Positions 8,179-15,760 of a stretch of DNA of 64,000 nt are shown one piece after another. Both the position numbers and the translations under genes were made by a program. Numbering within the stretch: position 1 is the stretch's first letter; each line of letters begins with the position of its first letter. Source of the DNA: Chitinophaga arvensicola. Its GTDB lineage: Bacteria; Bacteroidota; Bacteroidia; Chitinophagales; Chitinophagaceae. The notes beneath the pieces were generated by a model. It saw only the letters and a list, made by a program, of their open reading frames with translations. It made no database searches and was not told the origin of the DNA. The stretch is from positions 4,061,499 through 4,125,498 of the forward strand of contig NZ_FOJG01000001.1 in the NCBI RefSeq assembly GCF_900110835.1. Reading direction: 5' to 3'.

Positions 8179-9123
8179 ATGGGACTACCTTTTTTAGAAA
8201 TCATTGAGTCGGTTACACCAGACCCCAATGCGTTGATGTGGAAGTTTGCCGACGCGGATAAAGAAATCAAGAACGGGGCGATGCTCACGGTGCGGGAAAG
8301 TCAGCATGCGCTTTTGTTGAACGAAGGGCAGCTGGCAGATGTATTCCCTGCCGGAAAGTACTCCCTTGAAACAGAAAACATTCCGGTAATGACGCGGCTC
8401 CGGGGCTGGAAGTATGGATTTGAAAGTCCCTTTAAGGCAGATATCTATTTTTTCAATACCCATCAGTTTATTAACCTTAAATGGGGAACACCTGCGCCGG
8501 TGCTGATGCTGGATCCTGTTTTTGGCCAGGTACGTATCCGGGCTTTCGGTACGTACAACATCCGGATTGTGGACGTGGGGCGCTTTTTTAAAGAGTATGC
8601 CGGCACATGGCCCAGGCTGGGCATTACAGAGTTGGAGTTGCAGCTTCGGGATTTCATTGCACCGAAATTCGGTGAGGTGTTGTCGCTGGCGAAAATACCG
8701 GTGGTAGATGCCGCCGGCAATGTGCCCGCTTTGAATGAAAAGATTCAGCCACTCATCCAGCCTTATTTTACGGACTTTGGTCTGGAGGTAACCCGTTTTA
8801 CGATCACCAGTATTACGTTGCCGGAAGAAGTACTCAAACAGTATGATAAGGTCACTGGCATGAACATGGTGACGGATATGAATAAATTTTCCCAGTATAG
8901 TATAGCCAATGCCATGGATCAGGAAGGTTCCGACCTGGGAGCCGGTGCGCGGACAGGCATAGCGCTGGGTATGATCACGAACCTGAGTACTGCTGCTGCA
9001 AAGCCTGCACCGCCGGAAGATATTACAGAACGGCTTAAAAAGCTGAAAGCCCTTTTTGAAGCAGCACTGATTACCGAAGCAGAGTATGCAGCGAAGAAAG
9101 AAGAACTCCTGAAATTATTGTAA
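8179..9123 (+). CDS. YdjI-like SPFH-domain protein with C-terminal SHOCT motif
   Basis: A 314-residue protein resembling the YdjI branch of SPFH (band 7/flotillin-like) proteins: LTVRESQHALLLNEGQLADV, then GKYSLETENIPV, then RIRAFGTYNIRIVD and a long helical SPFH part. The last 35 residues (DITERLKKLKALFEAALITE and the following LTEAEYAAKK-like pattern) form a SHOCT helix pair, an oligomerisation module. There is no signal peptide or transmembrane segment, so membrane association would come from partners. In Bacillus subtilis YdjI works with YdjG and YdjH to recruit the PspA protein during membrane stress (established for that organism). Here zinc-ribbon and small membrane genes flank it, but there is no recognisable PspA. 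Confidence 0.85.
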   Translation: MGLPFLEIIESVTPDPNALMWKFADADKEIKNGAMLTVRESQHALLLNEGQLADVFPAGKYSLETENIPVMTRLRGWKYGFESPFKADIYFFNTHQFINLKWGTPAPVLMLDPVFGQVRIRAFGTYNIRIVDVGRFFKEYAGTWPRLGITELELQLRDFIAPKFGEVLSLAKIPVVDAAGNVPALNEKIQPLIQPYFTDFGLEVTRFTITSITLPEEVLKQYDKVTGMNMVTDMNKFSQYSIANAMDQEGSDLGAGARTGIALGMITNLSTAAAKPAPPEDITERLKKLKALFEAALITEAEYAAKKEELLKLL

Positions 9124-9138
9124 CCCAATTTTACCGGT

Positions 9139-9387
9139 ATGGCAGAAGAAAAGAATAAGCGGATGCTATCTTACCTGGAACAGCTGAAGCTGAAAGCTAC
9201 GCAACAGCCGCATTATGGCGGTGACATCACCAATGAAGAAGCGCAGATGGATATCCGGGATTGCCCGGAATGCGGCGCCGCCAGGGCTTATCACAAAGGC
9301 CTCACTGCCTGTGCCTATTGTGGATTTGTATTTATGGAAACAAAGCTGACAGACGGTATCCATATCAAAAAAGAAAATAACTCCTAG
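9139..9387 (+). CDS. Small zinc-ribbon protein
   Basis: An 82-residue protein with one zinc ribbon: CPECGAARAYHKG, then CAYCGF, that is two CxxC knuckles about 16 residues apart. The N-terminal half is charged and helical. It sits 15 bases after the SPFH gene and 2 bases before the next gene. YdjG-type zinc-ribbon proteins accompany YdjI in Bacillus, so an analogous adaptor role for the SPFH protein is possible (inference). Alternatives are a nucleic-acid-binding or purely structural zinc site. Confidence 0.8.
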   Translation: MAEEKNKRMLSYLEQLKLKATQQPHYGGDITNEEAQMDIRDCPECGAARAYHKGLTACAYCGFVFMETKLTDGIHIKKENNS

Positions 9388-9389
9388 TC

Positions 9390-10220
9390 ATGTTTGGTTT
9401 ATTTGGTAAGAAATATAGTAACCCTGCGTTGCTGGAGGAGCTTCGCACAAGGCAGGATCGTTGGTTTGTGTTCCTGGATAAACTGGAAACACGTATGGAT
9501 GAACTGACCACTGCGGCAGTACCGGAACTGCATACCGTATATCAACAGGATGATGATCCTTACAAACGGTCGCATGGCCAGATGCTGATGGGATTGATCG
9601 GCCAGGTGAACCACATGAGGGAAAAGGCGAATGAAGTCAGGGAAGATAATATCGTTTCTTTTCTCTATGGCGCAGAAGCGACAGTACCGGTGATCACTTC
9701 TGAGGCCGGGCGTGATTATCACAACCGTATCCTTGCATTCCGGATGGCCTGTATCAACCGGTATTATATTTTTGATGAGAAGGTCAATGAGGCTATTGTG
9801 CTGCTGAAAGGAACCGAGGGGCAGCAAGACCTGGAAGGTGCTTACAGGGAACAGCTGGCTGCTTTTGAAAGGATCCGTGATAAGTTTAGTTGCAAGCAAT
9901 GTGGCGGTAATATCACCATACCCAAAATGTTTTTTATAGATACTTATGTAACCTGTTCCTTCTGTCATTCGCAGAATACTTTTAAGCCATCTACGGCGGC
10001 GCGCATGGTGATGCACAATGCGCGCGCACTGGCAGAACAGCGGACCGCGCAGCTGCTCCGGGCCTATGAAGAAAGTAACCCGCAGGATCGCAGTTTGTAT
10101 GCAATATATCTGCGGGCTATGTTCAACGAATGGAACAGCATTGTTCCGGACATGGCCGTGGAAAATGAAAAGTTTTATCAGCGTTTACTCGAAGAACATA
10201 CTATTAACCATTTTAAATAG
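9390..10220 (+). CDS. Helical protein with central zinc ribbon
   Basis: A 276-residue soluble protein starting MFGLFGKKYSNPALLEELRT. The first half is strongly helical (about 12-155). A zinc ribbon follows: CKQCGG near 169 and CSFCHSQ near 188. The last part is helical again, with RAMFNEWNSIVPDM. No known family recognised. It is coupled to the small zinc-ribbon gene (2-base gap) and followed 7 bases later by the last gene of the operon. The amphipathic helices could substitute for a PspA-like component, but nothing beyond helix content supports that. Confidence 0.75.
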   Translation: MFGLFGKKYSNPALLEELRTRQDRWFVFLDKLETRMDELTTAAVPELHTVYQQDDDPYKRSHGQMLMGLIGQVNHMREKANEVREDNIVSFLYGAEATVPVITSEAGRDYHNRILAFRMACINRYYIFDEKVNEAIVLLKGTEGQQDLEGAYREQLAAFERIRDKFSCKQCGGNITIPKMFFIDTYVTCSFCHSQNTFKPSTAARMVMHNARALAEQRTAQLLRAYEESNPQDRSLYAIYLRAMFNEWNSIVPDMAVENEKFYQRLLEEHTINHFK

Positions 10221-10227
10221 AAACTTT

Positions 10228-10800
10228 ATGTCTGAAAATCCATTATTAGCTCCTATTCACGGTATTACACTGGAAGACTACAGTGCAGCCTGTGCAAGAA
10301 TGGGCAGCGGTTTAAGCGAAGAAGAAGTAGCCAAAGCACTGGGTGTAGAATTACCTGTTTGGCAGGAAGCTAACCTGTTGTGGCCGGAGCGCATGAAACA
10401 GGATGCTACTTTTCATATTGTTACTTTGTTTGGTCAGTACTTCGGGCAGGCCGATCAGCATCCGAAGTTCAGTGTAGTAAAAGCAGCTCCTCCTTCCGCC
10501 GAAGGCAATGCCAATACAGAAAAAATTAAAGCGGATAAAGATTACTACCAGGAGCTGGAGGTGGCCAGGCAGGTGGCTTATGATTATGGCGTAGATGGGG
10601 CTCAATGGATCCTTGACAAGTACGGGATTACCATTGGAGATTTCCAGATCGCGGCTTCCCGCTGGAACGATCAGATTCACCGCGACATACAGGCAGATTA
10701 TGCCGGTTACAATGCGCGGCAGGCGGCTTACAAAGCGAAATACCAGCAGTTGTTTGCAGCGGCGCAGGGTGGTAATGTAGCCGATGATATTGAATTTTAA
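10228..10800 (+). CDS. Conserved-looking unknown protein, last gene of SPFH operon
   Basis: A 190-residue soluble protein. I chose the ATG at 10228 (MSENPLLAPIHGITLEDYSA), 7 bases after the previous stop; the open frame from 10018 lies inside the upstream gene. Two similar helical blocks are visible: one with EEEVAKALGVELPVWQEANL and one with DGAQWILDKYGITIGDFQIA, each looking like a short helix-turn-helix followed by a Trp-containing helix. No family recognised. A strong intrinsic terminator follows at 10821, which fixes this gene as the end of the transcript. Confidence 0.75.
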   Translation: MSENPLLAPIHGITLEDYSAACARMGSGLSEEEVAKALGVELPVWQEANLLWPERMKQDATFHIVTLFGQYFGQADQHPKFSVVKAAPPSAEGNANTEKIKADKDYYQELEVARQVAYDYGVDGAQWILDKYGITIGDFQIAASRWNDQIHRDIQADYAGYNARQAAYKAKYQQLFAAAQGGNVADDIEF

Positions 10801-10820
10801 AACGGATCCTGCAAAAGGAA

Positions 10821-10858
10821 GATGCCCTGCCGACGGTTGTTGGCGGGGTATCTTTTTT
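10821..10858 (+). terminator. Intrinsic terminator of the SPFH operon
   Basis: Fourteen-base arms (10821-10834 and 10839-10852) pair along their full length with three G-T wobbles around a GGTT loop, followed by TTTTTT. It lies 20 bases after the last gene of the plus-strand operon. Confidence 0.85.
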
Positions 10859-10863
10859 CCGGA

Positions 10864-11703
10864 TCAGGCCAGGTATGTTTTGCGGTACTGGCTGGGTGTT
10901 TGTCCTTTTACTTCCTTGAATTGTTTGCTGAAATGCGCCCAGCTTTTATACCCGCTTTCATAACAAATATCCAGTATGGGAGCATTTGTTGCGGTGAGTA
11001 GTTTACAGGCATGGCTGATACGCAGATCGCGGAGGAAGTCGAAATATGTTTTCTTGATATTTTTCTTAAAAAAGCGGCAGAAGTTGGGTACGCTCATATT
11101 TGCAATGGCGGCTACTTCTTCCAGTGTTACTTTTTCCAGGTAGTGTTTAAAAGAGTAATCGATAATTTGTTCAATGACGGGGTTTACCACATTCCCGGTA
11201 TCGTTGAAATCTTCTGTGAGTGTACTGAAATGGGCAGATTGCCCGATGCGTTGAAGGCACTGTAATAAAAGCATGAGTTTTTCAAAGCCTTGTTTGCGGT
11301 ACATCAGCTGCATGATGTCGGCCACTTCTTTTCTCAGGGTTCCTGTCAACTGGATGCCGTTGTTCTTATGCAGCAGGGATTGGATGGTTTTCATTTCCGC
11401 CATCTGCAGTAATCCTTCTCCCCAGCAATCGCCGGTGAAATGTATTACCAGGGCGGCTCCCTTCATCTGGGGATGGTTTTTCCTGAACCAATGGGGGAGG
11501 TTCCCTGCCATGAAAAATATATCGTTGACGGCGTAGTCGCTTACGTAGTCGCCGATCATGGCGGTGCCATGTCCTTTCAGTATCAGGATCAGTTCATATT
11601 CCGGATGTTTATGCCAGTTGGTTTCAAACTGCGGTGTTTCATAAATACGGCACGCAAAACTCTGGCTGGAATCGTTCGTGATTTTTTGAAGGAGCGTTTT
11701 CAT
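10864..11703 (-). CDS. AraC-family transcriptional regulator next to xylA
   Basis: A 279-residue regulator with an N-terminal cupin sensor (WHKHPEYELILILKGHGTAM, then FMAGNLPHWFRK) and a C-terminal double helix-turn-helix: LEEVAAIANMSVPNFCRFFK, then ICYESGYKSWAHFSKQFKEV and GQTPSQYRKTY. This is the standard AraC/XylS arrangement in which the cupin binds a small effector. It is transcribed divergently from xylose isomerase with 137 bases between the starts and an ATCTTATCA dyad in that space. Control of xylA in response to a pentose is the likely job, though no ligand can be read from sequence. Confidence 0.9.
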   Translation of the reverse strand: MKTLLQKITNDSSQSFACRIYETPQFETNWHKHPEYELILILKGHGTAMIGDYVSDYAVNDIFFMAGNLPHWFRKNHPQMKGAALVIHFTGDCWGEGLLQMAEMKTIQSLLHKNNGIQLTGTLRKEVADIMQLMYRKQGFEKLMLLLQCLQRIGQSAHFSTLTEDFNDTGNVVNPVIEQIIDYSFKHYLEKVTLEEVAAIANMSVPNFCRFFKKNIKKTYFDFLRDLRISHACKLLTATNAPILDICYESGYKSWAHFSKQFKEVKGQTPSQYRKTYLA

Positions 11704-11721
11704 ACAGCGTTAAGATAATTC

Positions 11722-11766
11722 ATCTTATCATAATAATAGGCAATTATCTGTTATTATTGATAAGAT
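11722..11766. promoter_or_regulatory. ATCTTATCA dyad between AraC regulator and xylA
   Basis: ATCTTATCA (11722-11730) is repeated inverted as TGATAAGAT (11758-11766). The bases inside continue the symmetry imperfectly (TAATAAT against ATTATT). The dyad lies in the divergent promoter region and is AT-rich. It is the obvious candidate binding site for the adjacent AraC-type regulator. Confidence 0.6.
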
Positions 11767-11792
11767 AGCATATTTTCTTTCAAAAATAGCGG

Positions 11793-11823
11793 TTGTCAAC
11801 CCTTTAAAATCAGGCAATATTTG
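11793..11823 (+). promoter_or_regulatory. Candidate xylA promoter
   Basis: TTG (11793-11795), a 20-base spacer and AATATTTG (11816-11823) match the Bacteroidota TTG/TAnnTTTG promoter with one mismatch. The start of transcription would be about 10 bases before the xylA ATG, an unusually short leader. Confidence 0.4.
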
Positions 11824-11840
11824 CGTAACAAAACACGATT

Positions 11841-13169
11841 ATGAAACCAGTAACAGGAAAGAGAGAATTTTTTAGTGGCATTGGTGCCATTCAATATGAA
11901 GGTCCGCAAACAAACAATCCTTTAGCTTACCGTTGGTACGACGAAAACAGAATAGTGGCCGGCAAGTCCATGAAAGAATGGTTGCGTTTCGCCGTTGCTT
12001 ACTGGCATTCATTTAACGGAAACGGAGCTGATCCTTTTGGTGAAGCGACCCATCTGTTTGAGTGGGATAAAAATGCAGATCCTATTGCCCGTGCAAAAGA
12101 CAAAGCGGATGCCGCTTTTGAACTGATTACCAAACTGAATCTTCCTTACTACTGTTTTCACGATGTAGATGTGGTTGATTACACCAACGATATTGCAGAC
12201 AATGAAAAACGCCTGCAAACCCTGACGCAGTACCTGAAAGAAAAGCAGGAAGAAAGCGGTGTTAAATTATTATGGGGAACAGCTAACCTGTTCAGTCACC
12301 GTCGTTATATGAACGGTGCTTCCACCAATCCTGATTTCCATGTGCTGAGCCATGCTGCTGCGCAGGTGAAAGCAGCCCTTGATGCTACCATTGCACTGGG
12401 TGGTGAAAACTACGTGTTCTGGGGTGGCCGTGAAGGATACATGAGCCTGCTGAATACCAACATGAAACGTGAAAAAGAACACCTGGCGAGATTCCTGCAG
12501 GCATCCAGAGACTATGCCCGCAAAAATGGTTTCACCGGTACTTTCTTCATTGAACCTAAACCTTGTGAGCCTACCAAACATCAATATGATTATGATGCAG
12601 AAACAGTGATCGGATTTCTCCGTCAGTACGATCTGCTGAATGATTTCAAACTGAACCTGGAAGTGAACCACGCTACACTGGCCGGTCATACCTTCCAGCA
12701 TGAGCTGCAGGTAGCCATCGACGCCGGTTTACTGGGCAGCATCGATGCCAACAGGGGCGATTATCAGAACGGCTGGGATACCGACCAGTTCCCTACCAAT
12801 CTGAACGAACTCACAGAAGCGATGCTGATCATCCTGGAAGGCGGCGGCTTTAAAGGCGGTGGCATCAACTTCGATGCAAAAATCAGAAGGAACTCTACAG
12901 ATCCGGCTGATATTTTCTATGCGCACATTGGTGGGGTAGACAGCTTTGCACGCGCCCTGGTAACAGCAGATGCTATCCTGGAAAAGAGCGATTACCGCAA
13001 GGTGCGCCAGGATCGTTACGCTTCATTTGATGCGGCGGAAGCGAAAGCGTTCGAAGCAGGGAACTCCAGCCTGGAAGCACTGCGTGATTTTGCAGTAGCG
13101 CAGGGAGAACCTAAAGTGAGCAGCGGCAGACAGGAATACCTCGAGAATATTATCAATAATTATCTGTAA
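11841..13169 (+). CDS. xylA: Xylose isomerase
   Basis: A 442-residue class II xylose isomerase (D-xylose to D-xylulose, Mg or Mn dependent, cytoplasmic TIM barrel). Diagnostic blocks are all present: [10 protein letters not shown] with the catalytic His, [12 protein letters not shown], the metal-binding [17 protein letters not shown] block, [18 protein letters not shown], and [19 protein letters not shown]. Length is normal for the long bacterial form. It stands alone downstream of a divergent AraC regulator and ends at a terminator at 13200, so xylulokinase and any transporter must lie elsewhere. Confidence 0.98.
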   Translation: MKPVTGKREFFSGIGAIQYEGPQTNNPLAYRWYDENRIVAGKSMKEWLRFAVAYWHSFNGNGADPFGEATHLFEWDKNADPIARAKDKADAAFELITKLNLPYYCFHDVDVVDYTNDIADNEKRLQTLTQYLKEKQEESGVKLLWGTANLFSHRRYMNGASTNPDFHVLSHAAAQVKAALDATIALGGENYVFWGGREGYMSLLNTNMKREKEHLARFLQASRDYARKNGFTGTFFIEPKPCEPTKHQYDYDAETVIGFLRQYDLLNDFKLNLEVNHATLAGHTFQHELQVAIDAGLLGSIDANRGDYQNGWDTDQFPTNLNELTEAMLIILEGGGFKGGGINFDAKIRRNSTDPADIFYAHIGGVDSFARALVTADAILEKSDYRKVRQDRYASFDAAEAKAFEAGNSSLEALRDFAVAQGEPKVSSGRQEYLENIINNYL

Positions 13170-13199
13170 GTCTTTTTTTGCTAAAATTCCCCGTAACGT

Positions 13200-13233
13200 G
13201 CTCCGTCAGAAAATGTCTGGCGGAGCTTTTTTA
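13200..13233 (+). terminator. xylA terminator
   Basis: Eleven-base arms (13200-13210 and 13216-13226, one G-T wobble) around an AAATG loop are followed by TTTTTTATT. It lies 31 bases after the xylA stop, between convergent genes. Confidence 0.85.
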
Positions 13234-14034
13234 TTAAAGCGTTCCAGACTCCCAATTCGACCAGTGGTTATTCGAAGGTAAGGTGGGCTGCCAGAGGGAT
13301 GTATCTTTGGTTATTAAAATTTTTGTAATGAGCTGGTAGAGTTCCTCCCGTGCCGGATGATGATCATCGCTGTAAACACTACTGAAATGGAAGTGGTCAA
13401 TGGTCATTAATTTTCGCAGATCTGCGGGTATATGTTGTCTGATTTCGGCCTCAGTGGAGCTGAGTACCCCAGGTGTTGTGTCGTGGTAGTAACGGAGCAG
13501 ATCTTCGAAGCTGATCAGCTCTCGTGGATTATCTTCCTGTCTTGAATGGATGCCCAGGTTTCGGTATCTGGTTACATCTTGTTCTATAGGGATTTTTACA
13601 TCCCTGATCATCACATATTGTGCATCCGGGCTAATCATTTCAAATTGCTCCATATCTTCTCCCTCTGTATTGCAAATCCTTTCCCATTCTTCCTCTGTGA
13701 TTAACACGATGGAGTTTAAATTCGATACATAGTTTCTCTCCGGATAAGCAGATACCGGGTAATCGATGCAGTTACCGAAATAGTATAGTTCTATTTCTGC
13801 GCGGAATCCCCTGTTTTGGTACCCGCTTTTTTCTGCCACCACTGCCCAGCGCTCATCATCCGCATACAGGTGAATGCGGCTACCGGCCGTTTCACAATAG
13901 CCATGCTCAAGATCCAGCCAGAAATGATACCTGATATCGTTTTCAGCGATCACCGGATAGTACTTGTTTTCTTCAATATTTAAATTGGGATCAAAGTGAG
14001 ATAAAATTTCTGATTCAGTATATTTGTTATTCAT
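13234..14034 (-). CDS. Hypothetical protein
   Basis: A 266-residue soluble, acidic protein with no signal peptide or transmembrane segment. Visible features are several Trp and Tyr residues, YHFWLDLEHGYCETAGSRIH near the start and an HFHFSSVY segment near 217. The sequence resembles a Bacteroidota family of unknown function (possibly DUF7003), which I cannot confirm. It stands alone between convergent xylA and the HxlR regulator. Proteins of this type are sometimes toxin immunity genes, but no toxin is nearby, so I assign no function. Confidence 0.7.
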   Translation of the reverse strand: MNNKYTESEILSHFDPNLNIEENKYYPVIAENDIRYHFWLDLEHGYCETAGSRIHLYADDERWAVVAEKSGYQNRGFRAEIELYYFGNCIDYPVSAYPERNYVSNLNSIVLITEEEWERICNTEGEDMEQFEMISPDAQYVMIRDVKIPIEQDVTRYRNLGIHSRQEDNPRELISFEDLLRYYHDTTPGVLSSTEAEIRQHIPADLRKLMTIDHFHFSSVYSDDHHPAREELYQLITKILITKDTSLWQPTLPSNNHWSNWESGTL

Positions 14035-14170
14035 GATAGGGGATAGTTATGTCTCAATATAGCAAATCATGTGATGATATGCCTTTTTTGGGGTGTTGAA
14101 AATTTTTGAGCCGGCCGAATAAAGCTAATCTAAATGATACCCGCAAGAATCTGTTTAACAACGATCCTTC

Positions 14171-14491
14171 CTACATCCAATCCTTTGTCCATTTATACAA
14201 ATATTTCATCGTCGCTTCCAGATCCCTGCCTTTATCTGTCAATGAATACTCTACTGTTGGCGGTACCGTAGCAAATGCGGTTCTTGTCAGGATCTGGTGA
14301 TCTTCCAGGTTCTTCAGCTCTTTCACCAGCATCCTGGTGTTAATGCCGGTTACCGCACGTTCCAGTTCCTTGAAACGTTTTTTCCCGTCCAGCAGGGCAT
14401 AAATAATCAGGAATGTCCATTTCCCGCCCAGGATATCGAGTGCGGTCTGCATTTCGCAAATTTTTTCTACAGTATTTTTTTTCGCTTCCAT
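14171..14491 (-). CDS. HxlR-family transcriptional regulator
   Basis: A 106-residue winged-helix regulator. The HxlR signature is clear: LGGKWTFLIIYALLDGKKRF, then ELERAVTGINTRMLVKELKN and YSLTDKGRDLE. A Cys at residue 12 (EKICEMQ) fits members that sense electrophiles or oxidants through an N-terminal Cys. It is divergent from an Old Yellow Enzyme gene. The two promoters overlap face to face and a tandem 10-base repeat lies beside them, so it very likely controls both itself and the enzyme. Confidence 0.9.
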   Translation of the reverse strand: MEAKKNTVEKICEMQTALDILGGKWTFLIIYALLDGKKRFKELERAVTGINTRMLVKELKNLEDHQILTRTAFATVPPTVEYSLTDKGRDLEATMKYLYKWTKDWM

Positions 14492-14520
14492 AGACCTGTG
14501 GCTTTTACTTTACCCGGTGT

Positions 14521-14540
14521 CAATAGTGTACAATAGTGTA
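14521..14540. promoter_or_regulatory. Tandem CAATAGTGTA repeat, candidate HxlR operator
   Basis: The decamer CAATAGTGTA occurs twice without a gap (14521-14530, 14531-14540). It lies just downstream of the predicted HxlR transcription start and just upstream of the -33 element for the Old Yellow Enzyme gene, a position suited to autorepression and control of the enzyme. Confidence 0.6.
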
Positions 14541-14545
14541 CCTAC

Positions 14546-14576
14546 TTGCAAAAGTAAAGTAATGCCGGTAGCTTTG
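14546..14576 (+). promoter_or_regulatory. Promoter of the Old Yellow Enzyme gene
   Basis: TTG (14546-14548), a 20-base spacer and TAGCTTTG (14569-14576) form an exact Bacteroidota TTG/TAnnTTTG promoter, about 70 bases before the ATG at 14650. Confidence 0.75.
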
Positions 14577-14579
14577 CAA
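14549..14579 (-). promoter_or_regulatory. Promoter of the HxlR gene
   Basis: On the minus strand, TTG (14579-14577), a 20-base spacer and TACTTTTG (14556-14549) form an exact Bacteroidota promoter, about 55 bases before the HxlR ATG. It overlaps the opposing promoter almost completely. Confidence 0.75.
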
Positions 14580-14649
14580 TATCTTATTAAGAATAAATAT
14601 TTCCCCGGGGAGTGATTTTAATAAATATAGGGACAAATAACAGCAAATC

Positions 14650-15732
14650 ATGAAACTTTTAGCACCCATCACAATAGGCGATCAGACCCTGAAAAACCGT
14701 ATGGTTATGGCACCGATGACCAGGAGCAGGGCCGACAGCCATGGCGTTGTGACACCGCTTACTACTTTATATTATCAGCAAAGGGCTTCTGCCGGACTGA
14801 TTATATCCGAGGGACTGAACATCTCATCACAGGCGATTGGGCTGCCTTTTACGCCCGGGATATATACACCGGAACAAATTGCAGGTTGGAAAAAAGTGAC
14901 CACAGCAGTACATGAGGCAGATGGAAGAATATTTGCACAATTGTGGCATACGGGGCGGGCTGCACATTCCGCCAACAAAAATGGAGAATTGCCGGTGGCG
15001 CCTTCCGCTATTGCGATAGCACAGCAACAGGTATACACTACCGGTGGCTGGTCGTCTTTTGAAACGCCGGAGGAGCTGTCGCATGCCGCCATACAGCAGG
15101 TGATCCGGGATTACCGGCAGGCTACGATTCATGCACTGGAGGCAGGGTTTGATGGCGTAGAATTACACGGGGCATTTGGTTATCTGCCTAACCAGTTTTT
15201 ATCTGCCGGCGCTAATAACAGAACGGATGAATACGGAGGCAGCATCGAAAACCGCAGTCGTTTTACATTGGAAGTGATGATGCAGCTGACAGACATAGCA
15301 GGACCGGGTAAAGCTGGGATTAAGTTATCGCCGAGTATCCTGTATCATGGTATCGCAGACAGCGATCCGGTGGCTTTATATTCTTACCTGCTCCGGGAGC
15401 TGGATAAAATGCCACTGGCTTATATCCATCTGATGCAGCCCATGTTCCCGATAGATGAATTTGACCGGTATCCCAAAGATGTAACGGCTGCATTTGGCCA
15501 TCTCATTCATCACCCGCTCATCATCAATGCCGGGTATACCCGTGATACCGCAGAACAAATACTACAGGAAGGAAAAGCACAGTTGGTGTCATTTGGTGCG
15601 CTTTTCCTGGCGAACCCGGATCTGCCGGAACGTTTCCGCTTAAACACCGCTTTAAATGAACCTGACAGGGAAAGAATGTACAGCGGTGGCGATGAAAAAG
15701 GCTATACCGATTATCCTTTCCTGGAGAATTAA
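14650..15732 (+). CDS. Old Yellow Enzyme family alkene reductase
   Basis: A 360-residue FMN-dependent ene-reductase of the NemA/PETN reductase type, which uses NAD(P)H to reduce activated double bonds, nitro compounds or nitrate esters. Motifs: VMAPMTRSRAD, QLWHTGRAAH, DGVELHGAFGYLPNQFL and NRTDEYGGSIENRSRF. The substrate-anion pair is usually HxxH or HxxN; here His173 is kept but the second position is Phe176. It heads a plus-strand pair with an alpha/beta hydrolase 28 bases downstream and is divergent from an HxlR regulator, a frequent arrangement for electrophile defence. Confidence 0.93.
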   Translation: MKLLAPITIGDQTLKNRMVMAPMTRSRADSHGVVTPLTTLYYQQRASAGLIISEGLNISSQAIGLPFTPGIYTPEQIAGWKKVTTAVHEADGRIFAQLWHTGRAAHSANKNGELPVAPSAIAIAQQQVYTTGGWSSFETPEELSHAAIQQVIRDYRQATIHALEAGFDGVELHGAFGYLPNQFLSAGANNRTDEYGGSIENRSRFTLEVMMQLTDIAGPGKAGIKLSPSILYHGIADSDPVALYSYLLRELDKMPLAYIHLMQPMFPIDEFDRYPKDVTAAFGHLIHHPLIINAGYTRDTAEQILQEGKAQLVSFGALFLANPDLPERFRLNTALNEPDRERMYSGGDEKGYTDYPFLEN

Positions 15733-15760
15733 CAGGTAACAACTTCAAATAAATACGATC

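Noticed and set aside
13234-14034. Immunity or toxin role for the hypothetical protein
   Set aside because: No toxin, Rhs or other polymorphic-toxin gene neighbours it, and no motif supports the idea.
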